The notes under the pieces are model-generated. The model made no database searches and was not told where the DNA came from. It worked only from the letters and a program-made list of their open reading frames with translations. A program made the position numbers and the translations under genes. Shown here piece after piece: positions 47,212-59,620 of a DNA stretch of 64,000 nt (positions are counted from its first letter, which is position 1; each line of letters begins with the position of its first letter). Source of the stretch: Aquibium microcysteis (GTDB lineage Bacteria; Pseudomonadota; Alphaproteobacteria; Rhizobiales; Rhizobiaceae); the NCBI RefSeq assembly GCF_014495845.1, contig NZ_CP061080.1, positions 1,973,001 to 2,037,000 of the forward strand, in the 5' to 3' direction.

Positions 47212-48234
47212 TCAGCGCTCCTCGCCTGTTGAACGGATGTCCGGCAGCCGCGGAAATCCGAAGATCGAATGGTCCTCGCGCCGGGCCGGCGCACCGGTGC
47301 GGATGGCGGCGCGCAGCTTGGCCGAGCGCGCGCGCGGATTGCGCTCCGCCTCCGCCTCCGACGCGGCGACCGCCTTGCCTGCCTGCTCGAAGGTCGGCGC
47401 CTGCACGACGACCTCCGGCAGGTGGCGCGAGCCGCCGCTCGTGCCCGACCGATCGGCGATGAAGCGCTTGACGATGCGGTCCTCGAGCGAATGGAAGGTG
47501 ACGACCACCAGCCGCCCGCCGGGCTTCAGCGCCCGCTCGGCCGACGACAGCGCCCGCGCCAGTTCGCCGAGCTCGTCGTTGACGAAGATGCGCAGCGCCT
47601 GGAAGACGCGGGTCGCCGGATGGATGCGGTCCTTGGGATGGCGCCCCACCAGCGCCTCGATGGCGTTGGCGAGGTCGAGCGTGCGCTCGAACGGCCGCGC
47701 GGTGCGCCGCTTTTCGATCATGCGGGCGATGCGGCCGGCATGCCGCTCTTCGCCGAGGATGCCAAAGATGCGGGTGAGGTCCCCCGCCTTCACCGTGTTG
47801 ACCACGTCGGCCGCCGTCGGCCCGGCCTGCGCCATGCGCATGTCGAGCGGTCCGTCGAAGCGGAAGGAGAACCCGCGCGCCGCCTGGTCGAGCTGCATCG
47901 ACGAGACGCCGATGTCGAGCACGACGCCGTCGACGCCCCCGCCGGCATGGATGTCGAGCTGCGAGAAGGCGCCCTGCACGAGCCGCAGCCGACCGCCGGA
48001 CGCGGTTTCCAGCGCGCGGCCGTCGCGGATCGCGTCCGGATCGCGGTCGACGGCGACGACGCTTGCCCCGGCATCCAGGATGGCACGGGTATAGCCGCCC
48101 GCGCCGAAGGTGCCGTCGACGACGACGTCGCCCGGCACCGGCGCGAGCGCCGTCATCACCTCGTCGAGAAGGACCGGAATGTGGCGGGCCGGTCCGCCAC
48201 CGGCGTCCTCGCGGCCGCCGTTGCCCGCCATCAT
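47212..48234 (-). CDS. rsmH: 16S rRNA (cytosine1402-N4)-methyltransferase RsmH (MraW)
   Basis: SAM-dependent enzyme that methylates C1402 in the decoding centre. 340 residues. SAM motif [16 protein letters not shown], then [15 protein letters not shown] and [15 protein letters not shown]. Two adjacent ATG codons are possible (48234 or 48231); both overlap the mraZ stop. Confidence 0.96.
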   Translation of the reverse strand: MMAGNGGREDAGGGPARHIPVLLDEVMTALAPVPGDVVVDGTFGAGGYTRAILDAGASVVAVDRDPDAIRDGRALETASGGRLRLVQGAFSQLDIHAGGGVDGVVLDIGVSSMQLDQAARGFSFRFDGPLDMRMAQAGPTAADVVNTVKAGDLTRIFGILGEERHAGRIARMIEKRRTARPFERTLDLANAIEALVGRHPKDRIHPATRVFQALRIFVNDELGELARALSSAERALKPGGRLVVVTFHSLEDRIVKRFIADRSGTSGGSRHLPEVVVQAPTFEQAGKAVAASEAEAERNPRARSAKLRAAIRTGAPARREDHSIFGFPRLPDIRSTGEER

Positions 48235-48698
48235 TCCGTGGCTCCCAATGCCCGGGCGCCGGATTGGTTCCCGCGCAGCCGCGAGAGCCGTGCCCGCGCC
48301 TCGTCCCGGTAAGCCTGGAAACGCTGCGGCTCCCACATCTGGAAGAAGGGTCCGCGGCCGACGAAGGCCACCTCGCCCTCGATCCCCGTATGCTCGCGCA
48401 TGAAGTCCGTCATGGTGATGCGCCCGTCTCCGTCCAGCTTCAGAAAGGCCCCGTCCCCGTGGCAGAAGAACGACATGTCGTCGGCAGCCTGCGTGAAGGG
48501 ATCCTCCTGCGCGATCCGCTGCTCGTACCGGTCGAGCAGGTCGAGCCCGCCCACGTCGAGCGCCGGCATGTCCAGCGCCCGCAGCGCGTAGAGATCCCCC
48601 TCGCCGCGTTTGGCCAGGACCGCCCTGAAATGCGCGGGAACGGAAACACGACCCTTCTGGTCGATCCGGTTCACCGCGCTGGAAAGGAAGCGATCCAT
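48231..48698 (-). CDS. mraZ: Transcriptional regulator MraZ
   Basis: AbrB/SpoVT-type regulator of the division and cell-wall cluster, ring-forming in known cases. 155 residues, [20 protein letters not shown] start with two swapped-hairpin repeats (about 1-50 and 75-130, the second with [15 protein letters not shown]). A GTG one codon earlier is possible. First gene of the cluster; its predicted binding sites lie in its own promoter. Confidence 0.96.
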   Translation of the reverse strand: MDRFLSSAVNRIDQKGRVSVPAHFRAVLAKRGEGDLYALRALDMPALDVGGLDLLDRYEQRIAQEDPFTQAADDMSFFCHGDGAFLKLDGDGRITMTDFMREHTGIEGEVAFVGRGPFFQMWEPQRFQAYRDEARARLSRLRGNQSGARALGATE

Positions 48699-48878
48699 CA
48701 CCCGCCAATGCCGCCCGCGCCGCAGCGCAATCGTTCATTCTCCGGATCGCGACGTGTCGCGGCGCCGGCACCCATCCGCTCCCCGCGAGGCCGAACGGCG
48801 ATCGCTCCGCGACCCCCGGGGCCGCGGCCAAATCGGACGCATGACGCGCCCGTCTGACGGAGACGTGATTACGTTTGA

Positions 48879-48912
48879 GGGATAACATGGGCACTCATGG
48901 GCGTCAACGGGA
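48879..48912 (-). promoter_or_regulatory. mraZ promoter overlapped by three MraZ boxes
   Basis: Minus strand: TTGACG (48907-48902), a 17-bp spacer, then TATCCC (48884-48879). On the plus strand TGGGC (48888), TGGGC (48898) and CGGGA (48908) repeat every 10 bp with 5-bp spacers, the published MraZ operator pattern (TGGGN-N5). The boxes fall between and across the -35 and -10, so MraZ bound here should block RNA polymerase. The leader to mraZ is about 175 nt. Confidence 0.75.
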
Positions 48913-48975
48913 CGAAGCTCCACCGGGCGGGATTGCCGGGTGAGTCCCGCAAGCCGACCGATTCCTCCTTTATCG

Positions 48976-48993
48976 TTCATTAGGCCTAACGAA
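48976..48993. promoter_or_regulatory. Palindromic operator candidate upstream of the PLP gene
   Basis: TTCATTAGGCCTAACGAA is symmetric except for one central-flank position on each side, with a perfect core TTAGGCCTAA. It lies about 90 bp before the PLP gene and about 280 bp before mraZ. No regulator could be assigned. Confidence 0.35.
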
Positions 48994-49081
48994 GAGTTGA
49001 GATCGCCCCCGCCGGAGGGCACCCTCTGGCGTTCTTTCGGCATGTCGAATAGACGGGCCGCAACCGAGAAGGACCCTCGCC

Positions 49082-50191
49082 ATGACCGATCTTGCAGCCC
49101 GCGCCGCCGACCTCCTGCACCTGCGCCGCCGCCATCTGGCCAAGGGCGATCCGGTGGCTCTGCCGCTGACCATGACGTCGATGTTCCACCTGCCGGGCGA
49201 TCCCGCCGGCTTCGCCCAGTACGGCCGCTTCGACAACGCCACCTGGGACGCGGTCGAAGAGGCGCTCGGCCATCTCGACGGCGGCCGCGCGCTCGCCTTT
49301 CCGTCCGGCATGGGCGCGATCTCGGCCGTGCTCACCGCGCTGTCGAAGGCGGGTGACCGCATCCTCCTGCCCTCGGACGGCTACTACACGGTGCGCGTCT
49401 TCGCCGACCGCTTCCTGTCGCGCCTCGGCATCGCCGCCGACCGGCGCCCGACCGCCTCCTTCATGGAAGGCGGCTTCGAGGGCTATTCCATCGTCTATGT
49501 CGAGACGCCGTCGAACCCCGGCCTCGACGTCTGCGACATCGCCGCGATCGCGAGCGCTGCGCATGCGGCGGGCGCGCTCGTCGTCGTCGACAACACCACC
49601 ATGACCGCCTTCGGCCAGCGCCCGCTCGATCTCGGCGCCGACATCCTCGTCTCGGCCGACACCAAGGCCGCCAACGGCCATTCCGACGCCCTGTTCGGCC
49701 ACGTGTCGAGCCGCGACGAGACGCTGATGAAGACCATCGCCGAATGGCGCAAGCTGTCGGGCGCCATCCCCGGCCCCTTCGAGGCCTGGCAGGTGCATCG
49801 CGGCCTCGAGACGCTGGAACTGCGCTTCGACCGCATGTGCTCCACCGCCGCGCTGCTGGCGCCGCGCCTGCGCGCCCACAAGGCCGTCCAGACCGTCCGC
49901 TTCCCCGGTCTCCCCGACGATCCCGCGCACGACCTCGCCCGCGTGCAGATGGACCGCTTCGGCTTCCTGATCGGCCTGACGCTCGAGAGCGCCGAGAAGG
50001 CCGAGGCCTTCATCGACGCCTGCCGCCTCATCCAGCCCGCCACCTCCTTCGGCGGCACCCACTCCTCCGCCGAACGCCGCGCCCGCTGGGGCGACGCCGT
50101 CGCGCCTGGCTTCGTGCGCCTCTCGGTCGGCTGCGAGCCGGCGGAAGAGCTGTGGTCGGCACTGGAGGAAGCGCTGGAGAAGGTTGGGTGA
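49082..50191 (+). CDS. Cys/Met-metabolism PLP enzyme (cystathionine lyase/synthase family)
   Basis: Fold-type I PLP enzyme of trans-sulfuration type. 369 residues. Substrate and PLP-phosphate contacts include PSGMGAISAVL (74-84), ETPSNP (141-146), the pyridine-ring Asp in VVDNTT (170) and the Schiff-base Lys195 in SADTKAANGHSD. The family covers cystathionine gamma-synthase, gamma-lyase and beta-lyase and they cannot be told apart here; beta-lyase (MetC-like) is a reasonable guess. Monocistronic, followed by RNase P RNA on the other strand. Confidence 0.85.
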   Translation: MTDLAARAADLLHLRRRHLAKGDPVALPLTMTSMFHLPGDPAGFAQYGRFDNATWDAVEEALGHLDGGRALAFPSGMGAISAVLTALSKAGDRILLPSDGYYTVRVFADRFLSRLGIAADRRPTASFMEGGFEGYSIVYVETPSNPGLDVCDIAAIASAAHAAGALVVVDNTTMTAFGQRPLDLGADILVSADTKAANGHSDALFGHVSSRDETLMKTIAEWRKLSGAIPGPFEAWQVHRGLETLELRFDRMCSTAALLAPRLRAHKAVQTVRFPGLPDDPAHDLARVQMDRFGFLIGLTLESAEKAEAFIDACRLIQPATSFGGTHSSAERRARWGDAVAPGFVRLSVGCEPAEELWSALEEALEKVG

Positions 50192-50234
50192 CACATACTC
50201 CGGGGTCGCAGGTTTGCGGCCTCGGAAGCAAAAA

Positions 50235-50672
50235 CTGCCAGCCGGCCTGTAAGCCGGGTTCTGTATGGCCCCGGCGCATCGCTGCTCCGGAACGTGGCGG
50301 CCATTCATCTGCGGCGGACATTGCTGTCCGCCTGGTGCAACCTACCCGGATGGCTGGGCCGGAAACTGCCCGGGAGCGAACTCCCGCGCCATCCCTATTC
50401 GGTCTTGCTCCCGGTGGGGCTTGCCGTGCCGCTTCCGTTGCCGGTCGCGCGGTGGGCTCTTACCCCACCCTTTCACCCTTACCCCGCCGGTGCTCCGGTC
50501 CGCCGAAGGCTCGGCGGGCCGGAAGACAGGCGGGGCGGTCTGCTCTCTGTGGCGCTGTCCCTGGGGTCGCCCCCGCCGGCCATTAACCGGCACCGTGTTT
50601 CCATGGAGCCCGGACTTTCCTCGGACGCGGTCTTTCGACGCTTGCGCCCGCGGCCGCCCGGCCAGCTGGCAG
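50235..50672 (-). ncRNA. rnpB: RNase P RNA (bacterial type A)
   Basis: Ribozyme that trims the 5' ends of tRNA precursors. The ends pair as helix P1: CTGCCAGCTGGCC at the 5' side and GGCCGGCTGGCAG at the 3' side, with a single T-G pair. The conserved 5' core GAGGAAAGTCCGGGCTCC and 3' core ACAGAACCCGGCTTACAGG are both present. A T run follows the 3' end. Ends are set from P1 and may be off by a few bases. Confidence 0.95.
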
Positions 50673-50676
50673 GACG

Positions 50677-50705
50677 CATAAAGGCCTTCGCGCGACAAAA
50701 CGCAA
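50677..50705 (-). promoter_or_regulatory. rnpB: Promoter of RNase P RNA
   Basis: Minus strand TTGCGT (50705-50700) and TTTATG (50682-50677) with a 17-bp spacer place the start within a few bases of the RNase P RNA 5' end predicted from helix P1. Confidence 0.65.
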
Positions 50706-50759
50706 GCCTCGGCGGCGGCCTTCGGGCGACGGATCCGCCGCCCGCCCGAAGTTGATGCG

Positions 50760-51377
50760 TCAGCTGCCGATGACGCGCTTCACCTTGGTGCAGTAGGCCG
50801 ACGAAATCCGGTTCATGCGCTTGGCCGCGTGGCCGGCATTGTACCTGAGGATCGTGCCGCAGGTGTCGCCGCCGCCGAGCTCGTGCGCCTTGGCGAGATA
50901 CTTCATGCCGTACTTGACGTTGGTCTCGGGGTCGTAGAGCCCTTTCGCCGAGCCCGAATAGCCCATCATCCGTGCGGTCGCGGGCTTGATCTGCATCAGC
51001 CCGATCTCGCCGGCGCTGCCCGTCACGTGCGGCCGGAAATTGCTCTCCACGGTCACGACGGCATGGGCCAGCGCCACCGGCACCCCGTAGGCCTTGGCAT
51101 AGCGCGTCACGATGGCCGGCAGCCCGCCCTTCACCGCCTTCAGGTCGACCTCCCCGGCCGGCTTGCCGCCACCGAGCCTTGCCATCAGCGCCTTGCCGCT
51201 TCCGCCGGCGATCGACCCGGTCCGGGTCATGTCGACGCCGGGAAGCGCTTCGGCTTCGGTTCGAGCCGCGGTCGCGGCGGCCTTGCCGGCGTCCTGCCTC
51301 CGGTCGCTCTCGGCGTGGGCAACGGAATTCACTGCGACGGCGGCAAGCGCCGCCGCGACGAGGAGAGTTCTCTTCAT
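50760..51377 (-). CDS. Periplasmic lytic transglycosylase (SLT domain)
   Basis: Cleaves glycan strands between MurNAc and GlcNAc. 205 residues: signal peptide cleaved near residue 22 (SVAHA-E), a low-complexity linker, then the SLT domain (about 85-200). Catalytic Glu111 in VVTVESNFRP and the GEIGLMQIKPATARMMG motif are intact. A pair of Cys (TCGTILR, AYCTK) near the end may form a disulfide. Adjacent to a second peptidoglycan-cleaving gene. Confidence 0.9.
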   Translation of the reverse strand: MKRTLLVAAALAAVAVNSVAHAESDRRQDAGKAAATAARTEAEALPGVDMTRTGSIAGGSGKALMARLGGGKPAGEVDLKAVKGGLPAIVTRYAKAYGVPVALAHAVVTVESNFRPHVTGSAGEIGLMQIKPATARMMGYSGSAKGLYDPETNVKYGMKYLAKAHELGGGDTCGTILRYNAGHAAKRMNRISSAYCTKVKRVIGS

Positions 51378-51568
51378 TCGATCCTGGTTCTTCTACTGGG
51401 CGCCCGGTCGTCCCGGACAGCGGTTTCCCGATAAGTCCGGCGACCGTCCTGGGTCGGCGCGCCGGTGGTGGAACGGGGCCGCATGTGACGTCGGAATGGG
51501 AGGCCAAAATGGCCGACCGCCTCAACTTTGGTGACAGGCCGTTACATCAACCGCTTGATCCGATTGAG

Positions 51569-52333
51569 TTACGCTGCGTCACTCCGGGCGTTCGACACCA
51601 GCTGTCGCAGGATCGAGCGGGTTGCCGCATCGGCGATGCCGTCGATCCGCCGCGGCCGAAAACGGCGCTGGAAAGCCTCCACCACCACCCGCGTGAGAGG
51701 GTCGAAACGGCCCGTGATATCAACGCCGTAGCCGTGCAGCGCGAGCATCGCCTGCAGGTCCTCGACGGTTTGGCCGGCAGCGCCGGGACCGATCCACGGC
51801 CCGCCTTCGGACCCCGGTTCCGGTCGACGCGCGGCGAGGCCCGCCGCCGCGAGCCGGTCCCACGGAAATTTTTCACCCGGATCGATCTTGCGACCGGGTG
51901 CCACATCCGAATGTCCGAGGATTCGGTCCGCGGGGATGCCGTGCCGGCCCCGGATTCCGGCACAGAGCGCGATCACCGCCTCGATCTGCGCATCGGGAAA
52001 GGCCGGATAGCCGAGAAAATGGCCGGGGTTGACGATCTCGATGCCGACGGACCGCGAGTTGACGTCGGTCACGCCCTTCCACGAACTGCGTCCGGCGTGC
52101 CAGGCCCGGTCGGCCTCGCGCACCATCTGCACGATGCGGCCGTCCTCGTGCACGAGGTAATGGGAGGAGACTTCGCTGCGCGGATCGCAGAGCCAGTTCT
52201 CGGCGCCCGCGCCGCTGTCCATGCCGGTGTAGTGCAGGATGATCATGTCGGGTGCGGCCACACCGACACGGGGGCCGAAATTCGGCGAGACCCTGATCGC
52301 CGCGCCGGTCTGGTCGGCGGGAAAACCGCTCAT
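51569..52333 (-). CDS. AmpD-type N-acetylmuramoyl-L-alanine amidase with peptidoglycan-binding domain
   Basis: Zinc amidase that separates muramic acid from stem peptide. 254 residues from the ATG giving MSGFPADQTGAAIRVSPNFG. Zinc ligands His34 (LHYTG), His141 (GHSDVAP) and Asp151, and catalytic Glu99 (GIEIVNPG), match AmpD. Residues 190-245 form a PG_binding_1 domain (LQAMLALHGYGVDITGRFD). There is no signal peptide, which suits recycling of anhydro-muropeptides in the cytoplasm. Its start overlaps the stop of the TerB-DnaJ gene (ATGA). Confidence 0.9.
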   Translation of the reverse strand: MSGFPADQTGAAIRVSPNFGPRVGVAAPDMIILHYTGMDSGAGAENWLCDPRSEVSSHYLVHEDGRIVQMVREADRAWHAGRSSWKGVTDVNSRSVGIEIVNPGHFLGYPAFPDAQIEAVIALCAGIRGRHGIPADRILGHSDVAPGRKIDPGEKFPWDRLAAAGLAARRPEPGSEGGPWIGPGAAGQTVEDLQAMLALHGYGVDITGRFDPLTRVVVEAFQRRFRPRRIDGIADAATRSILRQLVSNARSDAA

Positions 52334-53046
52334 GCGGCGACGCGTCCCCGCTCGATGGTCTCGTAGGCGGCGTTCAACGCCGCCATGCGGTCGTTGGCGA
52401 GCGCCAGGAACTCCTCCGGCACGCCCCGCGCCATCATCCGGTCGGGATGGTTGTCGGAGACCAGCCGCAGATAGTGGCGCCGCACCTCGTCGAAGGCCGT
52501 GCCGCGGTCGATCCCGAGCACCGCCCAGGGATCTTTCTCGCCGATGGCATGGCGTGCCAGTATCGCCTCGAAGCGCCGCTCGCCGATGGCGAAGATCTCG
52601 GCGATCCGGCGCAGGAAACGCAGTTCCTTCTCGTGGATCAGCCCGTCGGCCTTGGCGATGTGGAACAGTCCGTCGAGAATGTCCTCCAGCATGCGGCAGT
52701 CGGGCTGACCCGAACCGCACAGGCCGGCGAGCCGGGCCGCATAGACCTCGTAGCCGGCGGTGTCGGCCATGGCGATGCGGTAGAGCCGCTCGACGTTGCG
52801 CCGTTCCTCCTGCGGCATCGCGAAGATGTCGTGGAAGGCACGGATCTCGTTCTGGGTGACGATGCCGTCTGCCTTGGCCATCTTCGCCGACAGGGCGATC
52901 ATCGCGACCGAGAAGGCCACGCGTCGGCGCAGGTCCGGGTCGCCCTCGAACACCGTGCGCACGGCTTCTACGAGATCGGCGACCCCACTGGCCGCGCTTG
53001 CGGAGATGCGGGCGACGAATTCGCCAATGCGGGCCCAGATCGACAT
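52330..53046 (-). CDS. DjlA-like TerB plus DnaJ-domain protein
   Basis: Probable co-chaperone. 238 residues: an N-terminal segment without a clear membrane helix, a TerB-like domain (about 45-165, with MAKADGIVTQNEIRAF and IAKADGLIHEKELRFL acidic repeats), and a C-terminal J domain (DPWAVLGIDRGTAFDEVR ... DNHPDRMM, the HPD intact) that would stimulate DnaK. Coupled to the amidase gene downstream, as in many related genomes; their joint role is not established. Confidence 0.88.
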   Translation of the reverse strand: MSIWARIGEFVARISASAASGVADLVEAVRTVFEGDPDLRRRVAFSVAMIALSAKMAKADGIVTQNEIRAFHDIFAMPQEERRNVERLYRIAMADTAGYEVYAARLAGLCGSGQPDCRMLEDILDGLFHIAKADGLIHEKELRFLRRIAEIFAIGERRFEAILARHAIGEKDPWAVLGIDRGTAFDEVRRHYLRLVSDNHPDRMMARGVPEEFLALANDRMAALNAAYETIERGRVAA

Positions 53047-53140
53047 GTTGCCTGTCTAAAGCGCTTCGCGCGAAAAGGCGAGCACGGCCGTGTCAAATGA
53101 TGGTCACGGCCGAACCCCGGTTTCCGCAGCATCCCCAAAA

Positions 53141-53170
53141 CGCAGAAAGCCGGGTCGAGCCCGGCCTTCC
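53141..53170 (-). terminator. Terminator of the lipoprotein gene
   Basis: GCCGGG and CCCGGC arms (53149-53154 and 53160-53165) around TCGAG, followed on the minus strand by TTTCTG. It lies 24 bp after the stop codon at 53195. Confidence 0.6.
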
Positions 53171-53194
53171 GCTGCGGATGCTGAAGACGATCGC

Positions 53195-53515
53195 TTACTG
53201 GACCGCCGGAACGTCGTCCGCCGGCTCGACGTCGTCGGTGCCGACGGTGCTGTCGGGCGCTGCGCCCGTCGTGCCATCGGTCCCCATCGTGTCGCTTTCC
53301 GGCGCGATGCTCTGCGTCGTCGTGCCATCGGCCGGCGTCGCCTCGTCCGTCTCCGGAACCACGATCACGTTGGTATCGGTGCCGGGGGTGGTGACCGGAG
53401 CGGTCTCCTGGACTTCGGGCTCGACGCTCTGGGTCGTGGTGGTGTCGGTGTCGCTGCAGGCGGCGAGGCCGAGCAGAGCGAGCGACGACACGGAAGCGAT
53501 GATGATCTTCTTCAT
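53195..53515 (-). CDS. Small acidic Thr-rich lipoprotein, function unknown
   Basis: 106 residues from the ATG preceded by AGGAGAG. A lipoprotein signal ends with LALLGLAAC, lipidated Cys20. The mature part is low complexity, rich in Thr, Asp, Glu and Pro with no Cys or clear fold, likely disordered in the periplasm. Not recognised as a named family. Expressed alone, with its own terminator. Confidence 0.8.
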   Translation of the reverse strand: MKKIIIASVSSLALLGLAACSDTDTTTTQSVEPEVQETAPVTTPGTDTNVIVVPETDEATPADGTTTQSIAPESDTMGTDGTTGAAPDSTVGTDDVEPADDVPAVQ

Positions 53516-53640
53516 GATGCACTCTCCTGTTGCAGGGTGCACCGCTGCGGCGCACCGTCGGGAGATGAATGCGCGGACGCTGCGGCAGTTGCCTCAATTC
53601 GGATGACCGGACGCAACAATGCGTCAGCCGCCGCCCGGCC

Positions 53641-54174
53641 TCAGAGGCTGGCCGCGCTGCGAGAGGCCTGGTCGTACTGGCCGGACAGCGCCCGCATCAG
53701 CGCCGCGATCTCGCTGATCTGGCCGTCCTCGAAGTGCAGCGCCTTCACGCTTCCGACCAGCAGCGCCTCCCGCACCTCCCGGTAGCGCGCGCAGGCCTGC
53801 GCGCCCGCGGACGTGACCCTGACGGTCTTCTCCTTGCCGCGCCGCCCGGTTTCGATCAGTCCGGCGCCTTCGAGCTTCTTCAGCGCGTAGGAGACCACGT
53901 GTGTGTCCTCGATGTTGAGCATCATGCACAGGTCGGCCAGCGTCTTCTCGCGGCCGCGATGGTTGCTCGAATGCAGGATCTGCACGTCCAGTGGCCCGAG
54001 CCCCGGAATGCCGGCCGCCCCCATGCAGCGCACCATCCAGCGCTGGAAGGCGTTGTTGAGGATGGTCATTGCGAATTCCATCTCCGACAGCGACGGCATC
54101 GCGCCGTCCGCCAGATGCGCCGCCGAGACCACCGGTCCGAACCCCTTCCCCTCGCCTTCCACTCCGCCCTCCAT
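53641..54174 (-). CDS. MarR-type winged-helix regulator
   Basis: 177 residues. The winged-helix core spans about 60-130 (LADLCMMLNIEDTHVVSYAL is the recognition region, GLIETGRRGKEKTVRVT the wing), with flanking dimer helices. It is divergent from the oxoprolinase gene at 54273 with a 98-bp shared gap holding a palindrome. The layout suggests that it represses both itself and the oxoprolinase and that a hydantoin, 5-oxoproline or related metabolite relieves this. The ligand is inferred from context only. Confidence 0.85.
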   Translation of the reverse strand: MEGGVEGEGKGFGPVVSAAHLADGAMPSLSEMEFAMTILNNAFQRWMVRCMGAAGIPGLGPLDVQILHSSNHRGREKTLADLCMMLNIEDTHVVSYALKKLEGAGLIETGRRGKEKTVRVTSAGAQACARYREVREALLVGSVKALHFEDGQISEIAALMRALSGQYDQASRSAASL

Positions 54175-54177
54175 TCA

Positions 54178-54228
54178 TTGACAAAATATCGACGATTCGT
54201 TGACGTTTTGTCTTCGTTTGCCTTATAG
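54178..54228. promoter_or_regulatory. Shared operator and oxoprolinase promoter
   Basis: ACAAAATATCGACGA (54181-54195) and TCGTTGACGTTTTGT (54197-54211) are inverted arms matching at 12 of 15 positions around one base, the size of a MarR-family operator. On the plus strand TTGACG (54200-54205), 17 bp, TTATAG (54223-54228) forms a promoter whose -35 lies in the right arm. The left arm begins 6 bp before the regulator gene's ATG, so one bound dimer could shut both directions. Confidence 0.7.
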
Positions 54229-54272
54229 CCGGAAACGCGCAAATCTTCAAACGAGACCGGAGGTGACGGCGT

Positions 54273-57941
<3,669 letters not shown>

Positions 57942-58214
57942 CCGCCGGGCAGAACGGGCGAAGAAGCGGGAATCGGGAGACGGGAGATCCGGGGACGGTT
58001 TCCCTGATTCGGCACTGGTCGCCGCGCTGTCGCGAGGGGCGCGACCGCCGGAAATCCGGGGCGGTCATTCGGCACCGGTCGCCGCCCTTTCGCGGTCGGT
58101 TTCAGGTCGAATGAAGCAGACTGTCCCCGCACTTCCGCCAGCACGGGCGGGCCGGGAAGCGGCGCTGCCGCCCGGCCTGCGGGACATCGGGATGGGATCG
58201 GCGCGGCGTCGGCG
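57942..58214. other. Gap after oxoprolinase with short degenerate repeats
   Basis: 273 bp, no gene. Two near-identical stretches beginning TTCGGCAC (near 58010 and 58068) and containing GGTCGCCGC form an imperfect direct repeat. No terminator with a T run was found after the oxoprolinase stop. Confidence 0.5.
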
Positions 58215-58643
58215 TCAGGACGTGTCGTGAACCTGCGGCAGCGGCAGGCCGGGCAGGACGGGACAAGCACCGGCCCGGCACGCGCGGCGTCCGGGGACCG
58301 CGTCGCGGCCGGGCGCCCAGGCGGTGCCGCCGAGGGCAGCCAGCACCGCCGAGAGCACGGCCGCGCACCAGCGGTAGCGCCAGGCGACCAGCGCGGCATC
58401 GAAGGGGCTGGCGTCGTCCGGTCCCGCGGCGGCCGCGAGTTCGTCCTCGATCACGGCGACGTCGATCCGCAGCGCGTCGGCGACGCTGACCCGCGCGGCC
58501 CGCTCGCCGCGGCGGAGGAAAAACAGCACCAGCCAGCGCACGGCAAAGCAACGGCCGGCGGCGGCGTCGGCATGCGCGGCGAGCGACAGCAGGAGCGTGA
58601 TCGTCTCCCGCAGCTTCCGCCCGTTCAGTCCCGCCCCGCCCAT
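58215..58643 (-). CDS. Conserved hypothetical protein
   Basis: 142 residues, not a named family. The ATG is preceded by AGGAGGG with 6 to 7 bp spacing, a strong ribosome site that supports the start. Mostly helical and Ala/Arg/Leu-rich, with a hydrophobic stretch CAAVLSAVLAALGG late in the protein and WLVLFFLRR in the middle. Stands alone between the oxoprolinase and the repeat patch. Confidence 0.65.
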   Translation of the reverse strand: MGGAGLNGRKLRETITLLLSLAAHADAAAGRCFAVRWLVLFFLRRGERAARVSVADALRIDVAVIEDELAAAAGPDDASPFDAALVAWRYRWCAAVLSAVLAALGGTAWAPGRDAVPGRRACRAGACPVLPGLPLPQVHDTS

Positions 58644-58736
58644 ATCCGCCCTCCTTCAGCTGCGGCCAGTCTGTTGTGGACCGGCAGGGGTGTGGACAGA
58701 ATTTTCGCAAGGCATTGATTTCGCCGGCAGGGCCCG

Positions 58737-58792
58737 TCCTCCACCCCACGCCGTGGGGGCGGAGGTGGCGTCGCGAAGCGACGACGGAGGGT
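58737..58792. repeat. Dispersed repeat, copy 1
   Basis: Starts CCTCCACCCCACGC and continues through GTGGGGGCGGAGGTGGCG to a GTCGCGAAGCGAC palindrome. It is almost identical to 59813-59866 (differences at only two or three positions). Contains internal GC palindromes; likely a REP-like element. Confidence 0.75.
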
Positions 58793-58859
58793 GGCAGCGC
58801 AGGATGTAGCGGCGACGGGGGCGGCGGCGGCACGTGCCTCGTCGTGGACCGGATCGCGG

Positions 58860-59620
58860 GCATGTCCGGCGAGGCGTGGATCCCGGATACGTCGTCCTGC
58901 GCTGCGCTCGGACGCCGTTCCGGGATGACGAAGGTGGGGGGCGGCAGTGTTTTCACCGTCGTCATCCCGGGCGAAGCCGGAGCGAAGCGGAGGCGCAGAC
59001 CCGGGATCCATGCCTCGGCGGTCGTCGAAAGGCGGGGCGGTGCAGGCGACCCACCGGTCCTTCTCCATTGTCCCGCTCGATGACCTGCGCCGAGGCATGG
59101 ATCCCGGATACGTCGTCCTGCGCTGCGCTTGGACGCCGTTCCGGGATGACGAAGGTGAAGGGGATGGCGCTGCTTTCACCGTCGTCATCCCGGGCGAAGC
59201 CGGAGCGAAGCGGAGGCGCAGACCCGGGATCCATGCCTCGGCGGTCGTCGAAAGGCGGGGCGGTGCAGACGACGCACCGGTCCTTCTCCATCGTCCCGCT
59301 CGATGACCTGCGGCGAGGCATGGATCCCGGATACGTCGTCCTGCGCTGCGCTTGGACGTCGTTCCGGGATGACGAAGGTGAAGGGGATAGCGCTGCTTTC
59401 ACCGTCGTCATCCCGGGCGAAGCCGGAGCGAAGCGGAGGCGCAGACCCGGGATCCATGCCTCGGCGGTCGTCGAAAGGCGGGGCGGTGCAGGCGACCCAC
59501 CGGTCCTTCTCCATCGTCCCGCTCGATGACCTGCTCCGAGGCATGGATCCCGGATACGGCGTCCTGCGCTGCGCTTGGACGCCGTTCCGGCATGACGAAG
59601 GTGGAGGGGACGGCGCGACG
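58860..59620. repeat. Tandem repeat of about 223 bp, 3.4 copies
   Basis: The anchor GGATCCCGGATACG (or close variant) recurs at 58878, 59099, 59322 and 59545, spacings 221, 223 and 223 bp. Each unit holds two inverted pairs (CCGGGATGACGA with TCGTCATCCCGG, and GGATCCCGG with CCGGGATCC), so the units are mosaics of palindromes. A further partial copy starts at 60013 and is cut by the IS110 element. Open frames across the array arise from the repeat and are not genes. Confidence 0.9.

Noticed and set aside
58860..59620. CRISPR array
   Set aside because: The unit is 223 bp with no short repeats and unique spacers, and no cas genes are present.
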